Assembly (NCBI GenBank): GCA_015064355.1
Contig: SVSJ01000018.1
Span: forward strand, 1 to 51,120
Origin: Oscillospiraceae bacterium
GTDB taxonomy: Bacteria > Bacillota > Clostridia > Oscillospirales > CAG-272
DNA length: 51,120 nucleotides
Reading direction: 5' to 3'
Shown: piece after piece, positions 50,769-51,120 of the stretch
Position numbering within the stretch: the first letter of the stretch is position 1
Layout: each line of letters begins with the position of its first letter
Notes under the pieces: generated by a model
The model's input: the letters and a program-made list of their open reading frames with translations, nothing else
Database searches by the model: none
What the model was told of the DNA's origin: nothing
Translations under genes and position numbers: made by a program

Positions 50769-50797
50769 ATTATACCTCAATTTCCGATAAAGTTCAA
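50769..50797 (-). promoter_or_regulatory. Sigma-A-type promoter of the DUF1846 gene
   Basis: On the minus strand TTGAAC (50797-50792), 17-nt spacer, TATAAT (50774-50769), 34 nt before the start codon. Confidence 0.8.
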
Positions 50798-50931
50798 GAT
50801 GAAACGCAAAAAGAAAAGGACAAATTTTGAGTGATAATTACATCTAAACGACAGGGAGAAAGTGAAAAAATGGCAGAGTTTGCCCGATAAAAAATAAATT
50901 GAAAAAAAGCGAATTTTTTTCGAAAAAGGTA

Positions 50932-50960
50932 TTGACAAAGGTGGAGAGTGATGATATAAT
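50932..50960 (+). promoter_or_regulatory. Strong consensus promoter, probably of an rRNA operon
   Basis: TTGACA (50932-50937), 17-nt spacer, TATAAT (50955-50960): perfect consensus. An A/T-rich stretch with A and T runs (50890-50926) lies just upstream and could act as an UP element. It is divergent from the DUF1846 promoter. No protein gene starts in the 160 nt that follow. Confidence 0.85.
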
Positions 50961-51120
50961 AATAAAGCTGTCGCGCAGGGGACTGTGCGGGAAGCGATTG
51001 CTCATTGAAAATTGAACAACAACGAAATGTACTAAAAGACTCCGAAAATTCTTTTGAATTTTTAAAATAAACTCTTTTAATATAGTAATAGAGTACAGAA
51101 TCACTCTGAAAGTGATATCA
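50961..51120 (+). ncRNA. Probable pre-16S rRNA leader with boxA-like element (16S gene beyond window)
   Basis: The transcript would open with a hairpin CGCGCAG (50972-50978) / CTGTGCG (50983-50989). TGCTCATTGAAAA (50999-51011) follows, resembling the boxA antitermination element, and then ATTGAACAAC, which is typical of Clostridia rRNA leaders. Two further small stems, AAAATTC/GAATTTT near 51045-51065 and ATCACT/AGTGAT near 51101-51117, fit precursor processing structure. No mature 16S sequence is reached. Confidence 0.65.

Noticed and set aside
1-51120. Mobile elements, prophage genes, CRISPR arrays and tRNA genes
   Set aside because: No transposase, integrase, repeat-spacer pattern or cloverleaf was recognised on either strand; this was by eye only.

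Overview
The window is a contiguous, gene-dense chromosomal segment of an anaerobic, spore-forming, fermentative Firmicute of class Clostridia. The evidence is: the Gram-positive order rpsB-tsf-pyrH-frr-uppS-cdsA-dxr-rseP-ispG-polC, with the PolC-type replicase; spoIVA; an ECF transporter core next to truA; a multi-subunit [FeFe]-hydrogenase cluster; strong AGGAGG ribosome binding sites; and many TTGACA-17-TATAAT promoters. A gut or other anoxic-habitat member of Oscillospirales or relatives is plausible, but sequence reading alone does not fix the genus. I see no phage, IS element, tRNA or CRISPR array.

Layout. 1-12812 (+): translation, nucleotide, membrane-lipid and isoprenoid genes ending in polC. 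12847-16451 (+): spoIVA, a two-gene Wzz/BY-kinase operon and a small-multidrug-export family membrane protein. 16461-19181 (-): iron uptake genes feoA, feoB and a 55-residue Cys-rich FeoB-associated peptide, under four copies of an 18-bp palindrome GGTTAG-N6-CTAACC. 19255-20178 (+): promoter, TPP riboswitch, terminator and thiT. 20209-25129 (+): ruvC, an RNA-methyltransferase-like gene, ecfA1-ecfA2-ecfT and truA. ThiT is a substrate-binding S component that can use this EcfAAT engine. 25165-32332 (+): a tight four-gene run of a DUF5711-type anchored protein, CvpA, a zinc-finger Clp ATPase and a full-length P-type ATPase homologue that has lost every catalytic motif. 32441-41754 (+): Mrp/NBP35-like Fe-S carrier, NuoE-like subunit, a regulatory block (two DRTGG proteins, two HATPase proteins, a sensory-type hydrogenase, a PHP protein), then a [2Fe-2S] protein, HydB and HydA. 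41851-44705 (+): a small P-loop kinase and a family 3 glycoside hydrolase. 44763-50735 (-): ThuA-domain protein, heterodimeric ABC exporter and a DUF1846 protein. 50932-51120 (+): a strong promoter and boxA-like leader that look like the start of an rRNA operon whose 16S gene lies outside the window.

Physiology. HydA/HydB plus the NuoE-like subunit predict an NAD(H)- and ferredoxin-linked cytoplasmic hydrogenase; the co-transcribed sensory hydrogenase and kinase-like proteins predict H2- or redox-responsive control. Mrp (Fe-S carrier) and Feo (ferrous iron) fit the heavy Fe-S demand. Thiamine uptake is TPP-controlled. The most unusual items are the pseudo-P-type ATPase and its operon, the spoIVA ribosome binding site buried in a terminator-like hairpin after polC, and the feo operator family. 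No calculation or database search was run; family names rest on motif recognition.
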